DNA of 64,000 nt, taken from assembly GCF_902616385.1 (NCBI RefSeq), contig NZ_CACMSM010000003.1, forward strand, positions 1 through 64,000. Direction: 5' to 3'. Origin of the DNA: an uncultured Prochlorococcus sp. Lineage in GTDB: Bacteria; Cyanobacteriota; Cyanobacteriia; PCC-6307; Cyanobiaceae. Positions 54,529-64,000 of this stretch are shown here, in pieces. The position numbers and the translations under genes are program-made. The notes under the pieces were generated by a model that was not told where the DNA came from, ran no database searches, and saw only the letters and a program-made list of their open reading frames with translations. Every line of letters begins with the position of its first letter. Positions within the stretch are counted from its first letter, which is position 1.

Positions 54529-54600
54529 TGGGCGATACTGGATTCGAACCAGTGGCCACTACCGTGTCGAGGTAGTGCTCTACCACTGAGCTAATCGCCC
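54529..54600 (-). tRNA. trnV: tRNA-Val (GAC), with a C at position 33
   Basis: Read on the minus strand: acceptor GGGCGAT/ATCGCCC, D-arm GCTC/GAGC, anticodon stem CTACC/GGTAG with loop TCGACAC, T-arm ACTGG-TTCGAAT-CCAGT, and discriminator A; 72 nt without CCA. The seven-base loop sets GAC at 34-36. Position 33 is C, where U is nearly universal. Confidence 0.93.
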
Positions 54601-54649
54601 CAATTGAGGAATTTTTAATCCCCCTTATAAGAAAATAGCAGGTTGCGTT

Positions 54650-55441
54650 TCATTTTCTAAGTAATTTAACTTTCCATCGTTCTCTTTTGGTTATTTCTAA
54701 ATTTAGAATTTCGATAAATCCTTTATTCTCAAGTTCTAGTTTGTCGCCAATTTTTAGATTAATTGTTGGCTTATTAACTTTGCTTCCATTTAATCTGAGC
54801 ATTCCATTTTCTATCCTTTCAATGATTTTGGTTCGTGATACCCTAAAGCCAGCTGATGCTATAGCATCTAATCTTGTTGAAGCTTCTACTGTATTGACAA
54901 GTTTTTTTGATCTTCCAGAAGGTATTTGTAATTCATCTATACCTACTACATTAACTTTTACTTTTACGTCTCTTAAATAAAAAATCTTTTCATCTAGGTG
55001 CTTAATGTCTGAATTATCAATTATCCCTTGTGCTCCCCTATCGCCAATAGTCCATATATCTCCAACTTTTATTTGATTAACCCCATTTTCAATTAAGAGG
55101 GATCTAAAGTCGTCTTGTGTAGCATTATCAAATAAAAAATTTCCAATAATTTTTATTCCTTGAGCTGGAAAATTACTTTTTAGCGCATCCTCCTCAGGAA
55201 TGTTATCTCCTCTAAAGCAAGCTATCCTAGATCTTTGAGAAGAGGAGAATCCTCCATAAATAAAAAATTTGAAATCATTTAAATTTTCAAAATCTTTTAA
55301 AATCTCTTCGCAAACATAAGTTGAATTAAACCCAGTCCAATAAGTTTCCCAGTGCTTGTAAGCTAAGTTAGCAATATTTATTAATTCCTCAGTTTCTTTT
55401 TTGTAGTTTGAATTTAATAAGATCTCTTTTAGGTCAATCAT
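54650..55441 (-). CDS. PSII S4-domain protein (YlmH family)
   Basis: 263 aa. The N-terminal two thirds match YlmH (FNSTYVCEEIL, FIYGGFSSSQRSRIACF); the S4 RNA-binding domain is at the end (STRLDAIASAGFRVSRTKIIERIENGMLRLNG). The cyanobacterial branch has been called photosystem II S4-domain protein. Directly downstream of the 188-aa gene, coordinates abutting. Confidence 0.92.
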   Translation of the reverse strand: MIDLKEILLNSNYKKETEELINIANLAYKHWETYWTGFNSTYVCEEILKDFENLNDFKFFIYGGFSSSQRSRIACFRGDNIPEEDALKSNFPAQGIKIIGNFLFDNATQDDFRSLLIENGVNQIKVGDIWTIGDRGAQGIIDNSDIKHLDEKIFYLRDVKVKVNVVGIDELQIPSGRSKKLVNTVEASTRLDAIASAGFRVSRTKIIERIENGMLRLNGSKVNKPTINLKIGDKLELENKGFIEILNLEITKRERWKVKLLRK

Positions 55442-56008
55442 TTAGCCTTCTAAAAAAATTATATCTTTTGCTTCTGATTGTTTTATCAAAGCCCATGGTA
55501 ATTCAGCTCCAATTTGATTTTCAAGTAGAACAAGCCATTTACCCTCTTTATTAAAATTAATGATCGATCTTAACTCTTTATTTCTATTAATGTTGATACT
55601 TGCAGAAGAAACAATGCTTCCTAAATATCCTGAACCCATTCCCAAAAGACCTCCAATTAATGATTCCCCGATGTTATTTAAACCAAGAAAACTGAAGGTA
55701 GATAAATTAGTCATATTAGAAAAAGCTATTCCAGCTATAAACCCAAATGGCATTAGCCATCTACTCATATCTTGTTGTCTGATCTTTCTATCAAGTTTAG
55801 GATTTAAGATTCTTATATCTTCAAAATTTTGAGATTTGAATAAGATATTTGCTTTCGCATTTAGTAATTCTGTTTCGTCTGATGATATTTTCTCACTTAT
55901 TGGTGGGATCAAAATAGCTTCAGAGAGCATTACTGATTTTTCTTTGAACACTTCAAATAGTTGGATACATTTATCAATGTCTTCAAATATCACGATACTT
56001 TTAGTCAA
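55442..56008 (-). CDS. Conserved cyanobacterial-type membrane protein (188 aa)
   Basis: TTG start. Soluble N-terminal half (VIFEDIDKCIQLFEVF) and two hydrophobic segments with LMPFGFIAGIAFSNMTNLST and IGGLLGMGSGYLGSIV. It ends immediately before the S4 gene's ATG, so they form a unit. No family name known to me. Confidence 0.7.
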   Translation of the reverse strand: MTKSIVIFEDIDKCIQLFEVFKEKSVMLSEAILIPPISEKISSDETELLNAKANILFKSQNFEDIRILNPKLDRKIRQQDMSRWLMPFGFIAGIAFSNMTNLSTFSFLGLNNIGESLIGGLLGMGSGYLGSIVSSASININRNKELRSIINFNKEGKWLVLLENQIGAELPWALIKQSEAKDIIFLEG

Positions 56009-56107
56009 ATTTCAATCCTCAAATGTTTGTGTGTTATTCAAATTAATAAAATAAGATACATACACTATAGATTAAGTTAAAGTAAAAGATTAAAGAACCA
56101 ATCTTAA

Positions 56108-57694
56108 ATGACAAAAGTTCTCATTACAGATCCAATTGATCAAACAGGAATCGATATTCTTTCACAAGTTGCTCAGGTTGATCAGAAGATAGGAATCTCA
56201 GACTCTGAGCTAGCTTCCATTATTAAAGATTATGATGCTTTAATGATTCGCTCTGGTACTAAAGTGACCGAAGAAATTATTAACTCTTCAAGTAAACTGA
56301 GAATTATTGGAAGAGCAGGAGTTGGAGTTGATAATGTAGATGTTAAGGCTGCTACGCAAAAAGGAGTTCTTGTTGTTAACTCTCCAGGAGGCAACACAAT
56401 AGCCGCTGCTGAACATACGATAGCTATGATGTTGGCTTTATCTAGACATATTCCAATTGCTAATAGTAGTACTTTGTCAGGTAAATGGGAAAGAAAGAAA
56501 TTTGTTGGTAATGAGCTTTATAAGAAAAAATTAGGCGTAGTAGGTTTAGGGAAAATTGGTGCTCATGTAGCAAAAGTTGCTAATGCATTAGGAATGGAAG
56601 TTTACGGATATGATCCCTTTGTATCAACTGAAAGGGCTCAACAAATAAAAGTTAAATTGTCTGAACTAGAGGATTTATTCAAACAATCTGATTATGTAAC
56701 TTTGCATTTGCCTCGCACACCAGAGACAGAGAATTTAGTAAATATAGACGTACTTAAAAGCATGAAAAGTAGCGCAAAATTGATTAATTGTGCTCGAGGA
56801 GGCTTAATTGATGAAGAGGCATTAGCACAAGCTTTAAATCAATCATTGATTGCGGGTGCTGCAATAGATGTCTTTTCTAAAGAACCTTTGGAATCTAATT
56901 CACCACTTTTGAAGGTTGAAAAGAATCTTATACTTACCCCTCATTTAGGAGCATCTACACGGGAAGCACAAGAAAATGTAGCTGTTGATGTTGCAGAACA
57001 AATAAGGGATGTCTTGCTTGGTTTATCTGCTAGAACTGCAGTAAATATTCCAGGGTTGAGCCCTGATATTATGGATAGTCTAAAACCTCATTTGCAGTTG
57101 GCTGAAACAATGGGTCTGCTTATAAGCCAGCTTTCAGGTGGGCAGATTCAAAAACTAGAAGTAAAGCTTCAAGGTGAATTTGTTCAACATCCTTCTCAGC
57201 CATTAATAATAGCTAGTCTAAAAGGTCTTTTAAGTAAAGCTTTGGGAGATAGGATTAATTATGTGAATGCTTCTCTAGAAGCAGATTCAAGAGGTATTTC
57301 GGTAGTCGAGAATAAAGATGAGGCGCGACCTGAATTTGCTAGTGGGTCGCTTCAGTTGACCACTTATGGAGATAATGGAGATCATAGCGTTGCAGGCAGC
57401 ATTTTTGCTGATGGGGAATTAAGAATTATTAGTATTGATCAATATCCTGTTAATGTATCGCCAAGTAGATACATGCTAGTTACTAGGCACAGGGATATGC
57501 CTGGTATTATTGGCAAGCTTGGTTCTTTATTAGGTAGCAACAATGTAAATATTGCCTCGATGCAAGTTGGGCGCAAAATTGTTAGAGGGGAAGCTGTTAT
57601 GGTTCTAAGTATTGATGATCCAATTCCTAATAAGTTGCTTGACACCATTATTGAAGTAGAGGGAATTACCAGCGCTAATCCAGTTACTCTATAA
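56108..57694 (+). CDS. serA: D-3-phosphoglycerate dehydrogenase
   Basis: 528 aa. NAD-binding [16 protein letters not shown], catalytic [11 protein letters not shown] and [14 protein letters not shown], then an intervening domain and the C-terminal ACT domain ([21 protein letters not shown]). Catalyses the first step of serine synthesis from 3-phosphoglycerate. Long type with serine-responsive ACT. Followed 17 nt later by prmA. Confidence 0.97.
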   Translation: MTKVLITDPIDQTGIDILSQVAQVDQKIGISDSELASIIKDYDALMIRSGTKVTEEIINSSSKLRIIGRAGVGVDNVDVKAATQKGVLVVNSPGGNTIAAAEHTIAMMLALSRHIPIANSSTLSGKWERKKFVGNELYKKKLGVVGLGKIGAHVAKVANALGMEVYGYDPFVSTERAQQIKVKLSELEDLFKQSDYVTLHLPRTPETENLVNIDVLKSMKSSAKLINCARGGLIDEEALAQALNQSLIAGAAIDVFSKEPLESNSPLLKVEKNLILTPHLGASTREAQENVAVDVAEQIRDVLLGLSARTAVNIPGLSPDIMDSLKPHLQLAETMGLLISQLSGGQIQKLEVKLQGEFVQHPSQPLIIASLKGLLSKALGDRINYVNASLEADSRGISVVENKDEARPEFASGSLQLTTYGDNGDHSVAGSIFADGELRIISIDQYPVNVSPSRYMLVTRHRDMPGIIGKLGSLLGSNNVNIASMQVGRKIVRGEAVMVLSIDDPIPNKLLDTIIEVEGITSANPVTL

Positions 57695-57711
57695 ATAGGC
57701 CAGCTCTATTA

Positions 57712-58623
57712 ATGGCAATTAAAGATTGGTATAAACTAACTTTTCTGATAGAAAGTGATTCAGAAGAAATGCTTATTTGGAAATTAAATGAGCTGGGAAT
57801 ATTTAGTTTTTCATTTGAATGTTTAATTAAAAATGAAAATAAAAAAGAGGTGAATATATGGCTTCCAGTCGATGATTGGGGGGGGAATTCTAGGTGTGAT
57901 TTTGAAAAAATAATTAGCAAACTTCTAAATATTAATGCCCCTAAGAATCAATTTTTTGATTGGAGCATTATTAAAGAGGAGGATTGGTTGACAAGCTGGA
58001 AGAAATATTGGGCACCTGAATTAGTAGGAAATCATCTTTTAATATTGCCTTGTTGGATGAATCTAAATGAAAAATTTAAAGATAAAAAAATCATAAAAAT
58101 TGATCCTGGAGCAGCCTTTGGTACAGGAAGTCACCCTTCGACTTATCTTTGCTTGGAAAAAATGGAGAATATTCTCTTTTCTGATAAAAAGATATTAGAT
58201 ATTGGGAGTGGTAGTGGGATTTTGAGTGTCGCTGCAAGATTGCTTGGCGCTAAGGAGGTTTATGCAGTGGATAATGATTATTTAGCTATAAATTCAACAA
58301 AATCTAATTTCCAACTAAATTTCGGTAACTTAAACAATTTAAATACATATTTGGGATCCTTTAATGAGGTAATTTTAAAAAATCAACTCACACAATTTGA
58401 TTTTGTTTTATGCAATATTCTTGCCGAGGTAATAAAAGGAATAATTCCAAATATTTATAAGTGCTTGCGAAACAATGGGGAAGTCATTTTCAGTGGAATT
58501 CTGAATTCACAAAAGGATGAAATTATAAAAATATTAATTCAGAATGACTTGAAATTATTGGATGTATCAACTAGAAAAGATTGGGCATGCATTTCTGCGC
58601 AAAAAGCCAGCAACCCAACCTAA
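57712..58623 (+). CDS. prmA: Ribosomal protein L11 methyltransferase
   Basis: 303 aa. The SAM region [22 protein letters not shown] and [30 protein letters not shown] is diagnostic of PrmA, as is [16 protein letters not shown]. It trimethylates L11. Cotranscription with serA is likely (17-nt gap). Confidence 0.96.
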   Translation: MAIKDWYKLTFLIESDSEEMLIWKLNELGIFSFSFECLIKNENKKEVNIWLPVDDWGGNSRCDFEKIISKLLNINAPKNQFFDWSIIKEEDWLTSWKKYWAPELVGNHLLILPCWMNLNEKFKDKKIIKIDPGAAFGTGSHPSTYLCLEKMENILFSDKKILDIGSGSGILSVAARLLGAKEVYAVDNDYLAINSTKSNFQLNFGNLNNLNTYLGSFNEVILKNQLTQFDFVLCNILAEVIKGIIPNIYKCLRNNGEVIFSGILNSQKDEIIKILIQNDLKLLDVSTRKDWACISAQKASNPT

Positions 58624-58757
58624 GTATAAGTTTTTCTTATAGATACTCTTTCATACATTTTATTGTGTCATTTTTTACTTCAAAATCTCACATATCGACC
58701 TAATCGATGTTAAAAATGTATTTGATAGGTATTAATTACCAACAATTTTTTATTTAA

Positions 58758-59057
58758 ATGGCTTCTTACAAAGTTACTCTCATCAACGAAGGTGAAGGTC
58801 TCAATTCAACTATTGAAGTACCTGATGACCAATACATCCTAGATGCGGCTGAAGAACAAGGTATCGACCTTCCTTATTCCTGCAGAGCTGGTGCATGTTC
58901 AACATGTGCTGGAAAAGTTACTTCAGGTAGTGTTGATCAATCAGATCAAAGTTTCTTGGATGATGACCAACTAGAAGCTGGTTTCGTTCTTACATGTGTT
59001 GCTTATCCAACATCTGATGTAACAATTACAACTCATGCTGAGGAAGAATTGTATTAA
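58758..59057 (+). CDS. petF: Plant-type [2Fe-2S] ferredoxin
   Basis: 99 aa. Cluster cysteines in [14 protein letters not shown] (C-x4-C-x2-C) and the fourth in LTCVAYP. It accepts electrons from photosystem I for FNR, desaturases and nitrogen/sulfur reductases. A terminator follows. Its own promoter is expected in the 134-nt spacer after prmA. Confidence 0.97.
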   Translation: MASYKVTLINEGEGLNSTIEVPDDQYILDAAEEQGIDLPYSCRAGACSTCAGKVTSGSVDQSDQSFLDDDQLEAGFVLTCVAYPTSDVTITTHAEEELY

Positions 59058-59102
59058 TTATAAAAAATTAACTACCCTAAGTTGATTATTAATTATTTCT
59101 CT

Positions 59103-59130
59103 GCCACCCTCTAGTAAGGTGGCTTTTTTT
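59103..59130 (+). terminator. Terminator of petF
   Basis: GCCACC/GGTGGC stem, 9-nt loop and a seven-T run, 45 nt after the petF stop. Confidence 0.88.
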
Positions 59131-59134
59131 GTAA

Positions 59135-59503
59135 ATGAATAAATTTGAATTTTTCAAGACTGGCAGTGTTCAATCAAGTTATGGAGGTCAATACAGTTAT
59201 AAGGTAATTGGCCCATGTTGCAGACTTTATGATAGGGAAGAGTTACCTTGGCCCTGCTCAAGGCTTGCTTGGAGAAGTAAGGAGCCTAGTTGGAGAAGAA
59301 TAGGTTCTAGGTTCGTTGCTGATATGGCTTCAAGAAAATGCCCATCTTACTCAGTTCAAATTTTGGAGCCTGGATCAAAACCTGTTGAAACAGTTATAAC
59401 TCTTTTTTCAAAGAAATTTTCTTCTGATATACAAGAATGGTGGTATAGCAAAAAACCAGGCTCAAAAGAGCCTGGTAATATCTTCCCTTCTGAAATTGGT
59501 TAG
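59135..59503 (+). CDS. Conserved hypothetical protein (122 aa)
   Basis: KVIGPCCRLYDREELPWPCSRLAWRSKEPSWRRIGSRFVADMA contains a Cys/Trp/Arg-rich core suggestive of a conserved cyanobacterial protein. No membrane segment. The 3' end contains a perfect hairpin (59450-59475) that works as terminator on the other strand. Function unknown. Confidence 0.7.
   Translation: MNKFEFFKTGSVQSSYGGQYSYKVIGPCCRLYDREELPWPCSRLAWRSKEPSWRRIGSRFVADMASRKCPSYSVQILEPGSKPVETVITLFSKKFSSDIQEWWYSKKPGSKEPGNIFPSEIG
59450..59475 (-). terminator. Terminator of the pentapeptide-repeat gene, inside the convergent CDS
   Basis: CCAGGCTC-AAAA-GAGCCTGG; on the minus strand the stem is followed by six T. It lies about 38 nt past the stop of the minus-strand gene at 59513 but within codons of the plus-strand gene. 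Confidence 0.82.
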
Positions 59504-59512
59504 CTTTAAATA

Positions 59513-60076
59513 TTATGCTTTTGGCTTTGGAGGCATGTAACCTTTTAAGCCGGTGCATTCAAGACTATCAATTGTATTAACTCCAGTTTGTGAGTTAGTT
59601 CCACTAGCTCTTTCACATAATGATTTTCTCTGAGAAAGATCAAGATTTGCATCAGTAAAGTCTGCACCATCAATAATTGCTCCATCAAAAACACTTTTCA
59701 TTAGCTCACCATTGGTAAGATTTGCATCTGTAAAATCGGCATTATCAAAGCGTGTTGCATATGCAATGAGGTCCGTCATATTGGCTCCTTTAAAACTAGA
59801 GTTTTTTGCAGTAGTCACGCTCATATATGCACCTTGAAGATTAGCTTCACCTAAATCTTGATTAGATAAATCATATTTAACATATTCAGTATTATGAAGG
59901 TCAGCACCGTGAAGATCATCTTTTAGAACGTCAACTGATGAAGGATCACTAGGATAGAGTGCATTTGCAGATATTGGATTAATAAGTAACCCAATAATTA
60001 ATGGAAGAAAAATAAATAGTCTTTTACAAGACTTATGTAGTGATGAAAAAATAGAGACCATTTCGATCGACATCAA
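59513..60076 (-). CDS. Exported pentapeptide-repeat protein
   Basis: 187 aa. N-terminal hydrophobic export signal (LFIFLPLIIGLLINPISANA, cleavage after ANA likely), then pentapeptide repeats (LGEANLQGAYM, ANMTDLIAYATRFDNADFTDANLTNGE) forming a right-handed beta helix. Two late Cys (SLCERASG, LECTGLKG). Similar to thylakoid-lumen pentapeptide proteins. Confidence 0.88.
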   Translation of the reverse strand: MMSIEMVSIFSSLHKSCKRLFIFLPLIIGLLINPISANALYPSDPSSVDVLKDDLHGADLHNTEYVKYDLSNQDLGEANLQGAYMSVTTAKNSSFKGANMTDLIAYATRFDNADFTDANLTNGELMKSVFDGAIIDGADFTDANLDLSQRKSLCERASGTNSQTGVNTIDSLECTGLKGYMPPKPKA

Positions 60077-60147
60077 ATAGAAAAACCTAAGACTATTATT
60101 TCACGGGTTGGTCATTTACAACGCTCCTGCTAACGAACTGTTGCAGT

Positions 60148-61086
60148 TTATTTTATTTCTGCCGTTAGAAAATCTTTTGCAAGCTGAGTATTTGGAAAAA
60201 CTTTTTGAGCCTCTTTAAGTAAATCGCTTGGAGTAATTGCGTTTTTATTGGTATATCTTGGACTTAAATGAGTAATAATTAATTTTTTTGCGTTCGATAA
60301 TAATGCTGTTTTAGCAGCCATAATTGTTGTGGAATGTAATTTTTCGTATGCCATGCTTTCATCCTCCTCTGAAAAAGTCGATTCATGCACGAGTAAATCG
60401 GCATTTTTTGATAGTGAAACAGCTGATTCGCTAAAAATTGTATCTGTGCAATAAACAAAACTTTCACCCTCTCTAGGGGGCCCGCAGAATTCTTTCCCAT
60501 CAAATGTCCTACCGTCTGCTAATACGACTTTTTTGCCTTTTTGCAGTTCTGAATAAATTGGTCCAGGTGCTATTTTTAGAGACTCTGCTTTTTTGATATC
60601 AAATATACCAGGTTTATCTTTTTCACTAACTCGATAACCATAAGCAGGTATTTTATGTTTAAGACAGGCGCAGTTTACTTTTATTTTATTGTTTTCAAAT
60701 AGGATTTTATTTTCTGATGCAAAATTTTCAACTTCCACAAAATGCAATGGAAACGATAATTTGCAAAAACTACTTTTAAGTGCAGAATTTATAAAACTTC
60801 TCAACTCTGAAGGACCGTAAATTTCAATACCCTTACTATTTCCTGATAAACCTAAGGTAGCCAAAAGTCCAGGTAAACCATAAATATGATCGCCATGCAT
60901 ATGTGTAATAAATATTTTCTTGATTTGTGAAGATTTGATATTACTTTTCATTATTTGATGTTGCGTTCCCTCTCCACAATCAAAAAGCCAAACTTCTGAT
61001 GACTGTGATAATTTAAGTGCTAAGGAAGAAACATTCCTCGTTAAGGATGGTACTCCTGAGCTTGTTCCTAAGAAGGTGATATTCAC
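60148..61086 (-). CDS. rnz: Ribonuclease Z
   Basis: 312 aa metallo-beta-lactamase fold. Zinc site ITHMHGDHIYGLPGLLATLGLSG, DTIFSE and HESTFSEED; C-terminal ITHLSPRY. Removes the 3' trailer of tRNA precursors lacking encoded CCA, which suits the tRNA-Val here. Divergent from the SpoIID gene. Confidence 0.95.
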   Translation of the reverse strand: MNITFLGTSSGVPSLTRNVSSLALKLSQSSEVWLFDCGEGTQHQIMKSNIKSSQIKKIFITHMHGDHIYGLPGLLATLGLSGNSKGIEIYGPSELRSFINSALKSSFCKLSFPLHFVEVENFASENKILFENNKIKVNCACLKHKIPAYGYRVSEKDKPGIFDIKKAESLKIAPGPIYSELQKGKKVVLADGRTFDGKEFCGPPREGESFVYCTDTIFSESAVSLSKNADLLVHESTFSEEDESMAYEKLHSTTIMAAKTALLSNAKKLIITHLSPRYTNKNAITPSDLLKEAQKVFPNTQLAKDFLTAEIK

Positions 61087-61151
61087 TTATTTATGATATT
61101 TTTATTTTTATATCTGGATTAAATCTAGACTTTTAGTCAAACTTAGGCAAA

Positions 61152-62351
61152 TTGAGCATTTGTTTTTTAAACAAAGTGATACTTAAATTTAAAAATTACT
61201 ATAGTAAATGTTGCCTGATTAGTATTTTTTTTATTTGTGTTTTTCAGAGTGAAAGTGTTTTTGCATCTCGAGAGCCAATAATAAGGGTTTTAATATCAAA
61301 AAATGATTATTTAAGGATCAGATCAGATAGATCAATTCCTTTAATCATAGAGGGGCAACTTTTTTCAAGTCAAAAAATAAAAGGTTTAACTTTGAAAAAT
61401 GATAAAAATAGAAAAATTTTATATTTTGATAAAAATAAACAAAAAAAATATGATTTAAAAAGTAATCAACAATTGCAAGTTAGATCTTCTGATGGAAGAG
61501 GTATATGGGTTGGTCAGAAGAGGTTTCCTGGTAAGCTTAATCTCTTTGTACTTGATTCTGAAGTATTGGTAGTGAATGTTTTAGGAATAGAAAAATATCT
61601 AAGTAGTGTAGTTGGTTCCGAGATGCCAACAAAATGGCCTATTGAAGCATTAAAAGCACAAGCAATTGCCGCAAGAACTTATGCTTTAAAGCAAAAGGGA
61701 AATAATTTATTTGATATAGATTCAACCCAGAAAAATCAAGTTTATAATGGCTTGGAATCAAGAACTTTTAAAACTATCAGAGCCGTTAAAAGTACAAGAT
61801 CTTTGGTTTTGACGTATAAAAATAAATTAATTAATGCTTTGTTCCATAGTAGCTCAGGTGGAATGACAGAAAACAGTCAAGATGTATGGAAGAATAAATA
61901 TCCATATTTATCAAGCGTGAAAGATTTTGATAAAAATAATCCAAAATTTAGATGGCAAAAAAAATTTTCGAGTAATGAATTAACAAATTTATTTCCCAAG
62001 ATTGGCGGTTTAAGAGATTTAGAGATTCTAGATATTACAAGCACTGGAAGGGTAAAAAATGTAAAACTTATTGGGGCTAATGGCTCTGATCAAATGTCTG
62101 GGGTACTTTTAAGAAAAAGATTAGGCCTCAATAGTAATTTTGTGAGATTTAAATTTTTTGAGGAAGAATTGAATAATAAATTTCCTATAAAAAAGGGTTT
62201 GATAGCTTTTGGACAGGGATCGGGACATGGAGTAGGAATGAGTCAATGGGGTGCTAAATATATGGCGTCTAGAGGCCAAAAAGCTGAAAGAATATTAAAG
62301 TATTTTTATAGGGGCGTGCAGATTAAACCTTTTAGAAAAGATTACCTCTAG
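61152..62351 (+). CDS. SpoIID/LytB-domain protein (amidase enhancer-like)
   Basis: 399 aa, TTG start. N-terminal signal anchor (LISIFFICVFQSESVFA). The SpoIID core has VVGSEMPTKWPIEALKAQAIAARTYAL and ends GQGSGHGVGMSQWGAKYMA. In Bacillus these act on peptidoglycan; here an exported cell-wall role is inferred. Confidence 0.92.
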   Translation: MSICFLNKVILKFKNYYSKCCLISIFFICVFQSESVFASREPIIRVLISKNDYLRIRSDRSIPLIIEGQLFSSQKIKGLTLKNDKNRKILYFDKNKQKKYDLKSNQQLQVRSSDGRGIWVGQKRFPGKLNLFVLDSEVLVVNVLGIEKYLSSVVGSEMPTKWPIEALKAQAIAARTYALKQKGNNLFDIDSTQKNQVYNGLESRTFKTIRAVKSTRSLVLTYKNKLINALFHSSSGGMTENSQDVWKNKYPYLSSVKDFDKNNPKFRWQKKFSSNELTNLFPKIGGLRDLEILDITSTGRVKNVKLIGANGSDQMSGVLLRKRLGLNSNFVRFKFFEEELNNKFPIKKGLIAFGQGSGHGVGMSQWGAKYMASRGQKAERILKYFYRGVQIKPFRKDYL

Positions 62352-62354
62352 AAG

Positions 62355-63278
62355 TTATTTAGCATTAAGTACTAATTTTGGATTTATATTAGATTGATCT
62401 AAATTAAAGAATCCAATCCCAAGTAGTGTTTGTTTTTTATTTATTACTTTTATTGGTTTTTTATAATCAAAAGACTTGCTTTCCTTGAAGTAATTAATAT
62501 CCACTTTAATTGCTCTTCCTGTTTGCCAAAAATTGATTTGCTCTTCGTTACTTAAGACAAATGATGAAATGTGATTCAGAGCAGAAATTGTTGGAATAAT
62601 GAAATTTTTCGAGTTTTTTTTTCCTTTTTCTTTTTCTATATCAGATATTTTTATTGAGTGTTGTTCATCAAAGCCACAAGCTGAAATTCTTTTTAGTTCT
62701 AGAAGGCAACCTTCGGAATTTAGAATTTCTCCTAAATCTCTTGCAATTGCTCTTATGTATGTGCCAGCTGAACATTTGATTTTTATTTCTATGATTCCGT
62801 TTATTTGGTCCCATTTCATTAAAGTAAGTTCGTCTATTTTTACTTCTCTTGGTGCTAATTCAAAAACTTCATTCCTGAAAGATTTCTTATAAGCTCTCTC
62901 ACCATTAACATGCACACTAGATACTTTTGGCGGAATTTGTTTAATAATTCCTCTAAATCTATTTAAGTATTGATCTAATTTTTCATCACTGATTTTAGGC
63001 CAACTTTTTTGATTAATTATTTCTCCGTGAATATCATCAGTGTTAGTTCTTATTCCTAATTTAATTTGTCCTATGTAAGTTTTACCCTGAGGGAGATATT
63101 GAATAAATCTTGTTGCACTGCCTATCGCGATTGGTAATATTCCTATAACTTCTGGGTCAAGAGTTCCTGTGTGACCGACCTTTTTCGCATTGAGTAACTT
63201 CCTTATTTGTTTAACACAATCATGTGAAGTACATCCTTTATCTTTATTGATTACTAAGAATCCATCTTTAGTTTCCAT
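62355..63278 (-). CDS. truB: tRNA pseudouridine-55 synthase
   Basis: 307 aa. [49 protein letters not shown] (catalytic Asp in GTLDP) and [16 protein letters not shown] are diagnostic. Forms Psi55 in the tRNA T-loop. Convergent with the SpoIID gene, stops 3 nt apart. Confidence 0.96.
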   Translation of the reverse strand: METKDGFLVINKDKGCTSHDCVKQIRKLLNAKKVGHTGTLDPEVIGILPIAIGSATRFIQYLPQGKTYIGQIKLGIRTNTDDIHGEIINQKSWPKISDEKLDQYLNRFRGIIKQIPPKVSSVHVNGERAYKKSFRNEVFELAPREVKIDELTLMKWDQINGIIEIKIKCSAGTYIRAIARDLGEILNSEGCLLELKRISACGFDEQHSIKISDIEKEKGKKNSKNFIIPTISALNHISSFVLSNEEQINFWQTGRAIKVDINYFKESKSFDYKKPIKVINKKQTLLGIGFFNLDQSNINPKLVLNAK

Positions 63279-63354
63279 TTTTAATATTAAGAATACTTTG
63301 AGAAAGATTTATAACCATCCTATGATTTTGATATTGGAAATTTAGAGAAAGAAA

Positions 63355-64000
63355 TTGAAAAACAATAATTTTATTTTAAAAGAGTTTTTAGACAATGCTT
63401 TTAATTTGAAATCACATTTAATGGAATACTTATCTATTAGAGAATGCGATTTAGATGGATTCCTTGCAAATGCAAAGATGAATTTGGCAAATTCACATCC
63501 TGGCGATGCTTTGAATGATGTTTCGGATTTTTATACTGAAATAGTTGGAGATCGGCATGTAGCTGATTTAGCTGCTTGGCATATCACAAGCAAGGACTAC
63601 ATCGCTGATACTTTAAAACTTCAGCAGAGATTTTCTAGAGATTTGGTTTTAGATTTTGGAGGAGGAATTGGAACGCATGCCTTAGCTAACGCCATGTCTT
63701 CAAAAGTTGAGCATGTTTTTTTTGTAGATATTAATGAGACAAATAGAAACTTTGTTGAATACAGGGCAAAGAAATTAGGAGTCGAAAAAAAACTTACTTT
63801 TTGCAAGACAATTCAAGATACACAAATATCTAAATTTGATACGATAGTATGCCTTGATGTTTTGGAACATCTTGCTGATCCAGCTTCACAAATTGAGATT
63901 TTCAATGAGTTTATGGATCCTAATTCTATTGCTTTATTTAATTGGTATTTTTTCAAAGGAGAAAAAAATGAATATCCGTTTCATATCGACGAAATTCAAA
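63355..64000 (+). CDS. SAM-dependent methyltransferase, 3' end cut by window
   Basis: TTG at 63355 (or the in-frame ATG at 63421) opens a frame to the window end. A class-I SAM site is visible in LVLDFGGGIGTHALANAM and FDTIVCLDVLEHLADP. A helical N-terminal domain of about 75 residues precedes it. The small-ORF entry at 63621 is a shadow. Substrate unknown. Confidence 0.82.
   Translation, partial: MKNNNFILKEFLDNAFNLKSHLMEYLSIRECDLDGFLANAKMNLANSHPGDALNDVSDFYTEIVGDRHVADLAAWHITSKDYIADTLKLQQRFSRDLVLDFGGGIGTHALANAMSSKVEHVFFVDINETNRNFVEYRAKKLGVEKKLTFCKTIQDTQISKFDTIVCLDVLEHLADPASQIEIFNEFMDPNSIALFNWYFFKGEKNEYPFHIDEIQ

Overview
The window looks like a chromosome segment of a high-light-adapted Prochlorococcus (or a very close picocyanobacterium). 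It is strongly AT-rich, with short spacers and many TTG starts. It carries cyanobacterial markers: Ycf65/PSRP-3, a separate atpB-atpC cluster, cyanobacterial rpoZ followed by a DUF1818 gene, a PSII S4-domain protein, petF ferredoxin, several phage-like high-light-inducible (hli) genes and acyl-lipid desaturases. The assignment rests on protein recognition from the sequence alone; no search was run.

Layout. (1) 1-12.1 kb is core: pepP (cut by the left edge), a small ORF, ycf65, atpC-atpB on the minus strand, groES-groEL, secG, gpmI, pyrR, an Hsp70-like gene, rpoZ-DUF1818, a DUF2811-type gene and an EVE-domain gene. (2) About 12.2-31 kb is an accessory zone of very small proteins (29-90 aa) with a few larger genes: a DsrE-like protein, cupins, a LOG-family hydrolase, a GT39/83-like glycosyltransferase, an NTF2-like protein, DoxX, DUF1543 and an LptF/G permease. 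Many small genes overlap (ATGA or TAATG) in two- or three-gene units. Several are decayed: a dienelactone hydrolase with two frameshifts, a DUF1543 gene split at an A10 run, a gene with an internal stop, and open frames without a start codon. (3) 31-46 kb mixes three hli genes, two fatty-acid desaturases and many small membrane proteins with metabolic genes (methyltransferase, DMT exporter, HI0933-type flavoprotein, GAF protein, DUF2214, DUF1643). (4) 46-64 kb returns to core: pirin, murD, SDR, a mini NAD-ligase-like protein, a photolyase-like protein, DoxX, FMN oxidase-like, tRNA-Val, the S4 protein, serA, prmA, petF, a pentapeptide-repeat protein, rnz, a SpoIID-domain protein, truB and a methyltransferase cut by the right edge.

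Most notable signals. (a) A dispersed element at about 13.1, 15.7, 20.5 and 25.3 kb: a conserved ATCTAAACT-type block, a GAGGG/CCCTC hairpin and a T-run. It lies just upstream of minus-strand start codons, twice with the T-run touching the ATG. Two of the four copies sit between divergent genes, so they cannot simply be terminators of an upstream gene. (b) A structured, possibly pseudoknotted leader at 24273-24372 upstream of a 33-aa ORF. (c) A photolyase-like protein whose FAD domain comes first, followed by an alpha/beta region resembling the normally N-terminal antenna domain. (d) A stand-alone NAD-ligase adenylation-domain protein. (e) Several pairs of dispersed paralogous micro-proteins. 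No CRISPR array, rRNA, insertion sequence or integrase was seen.
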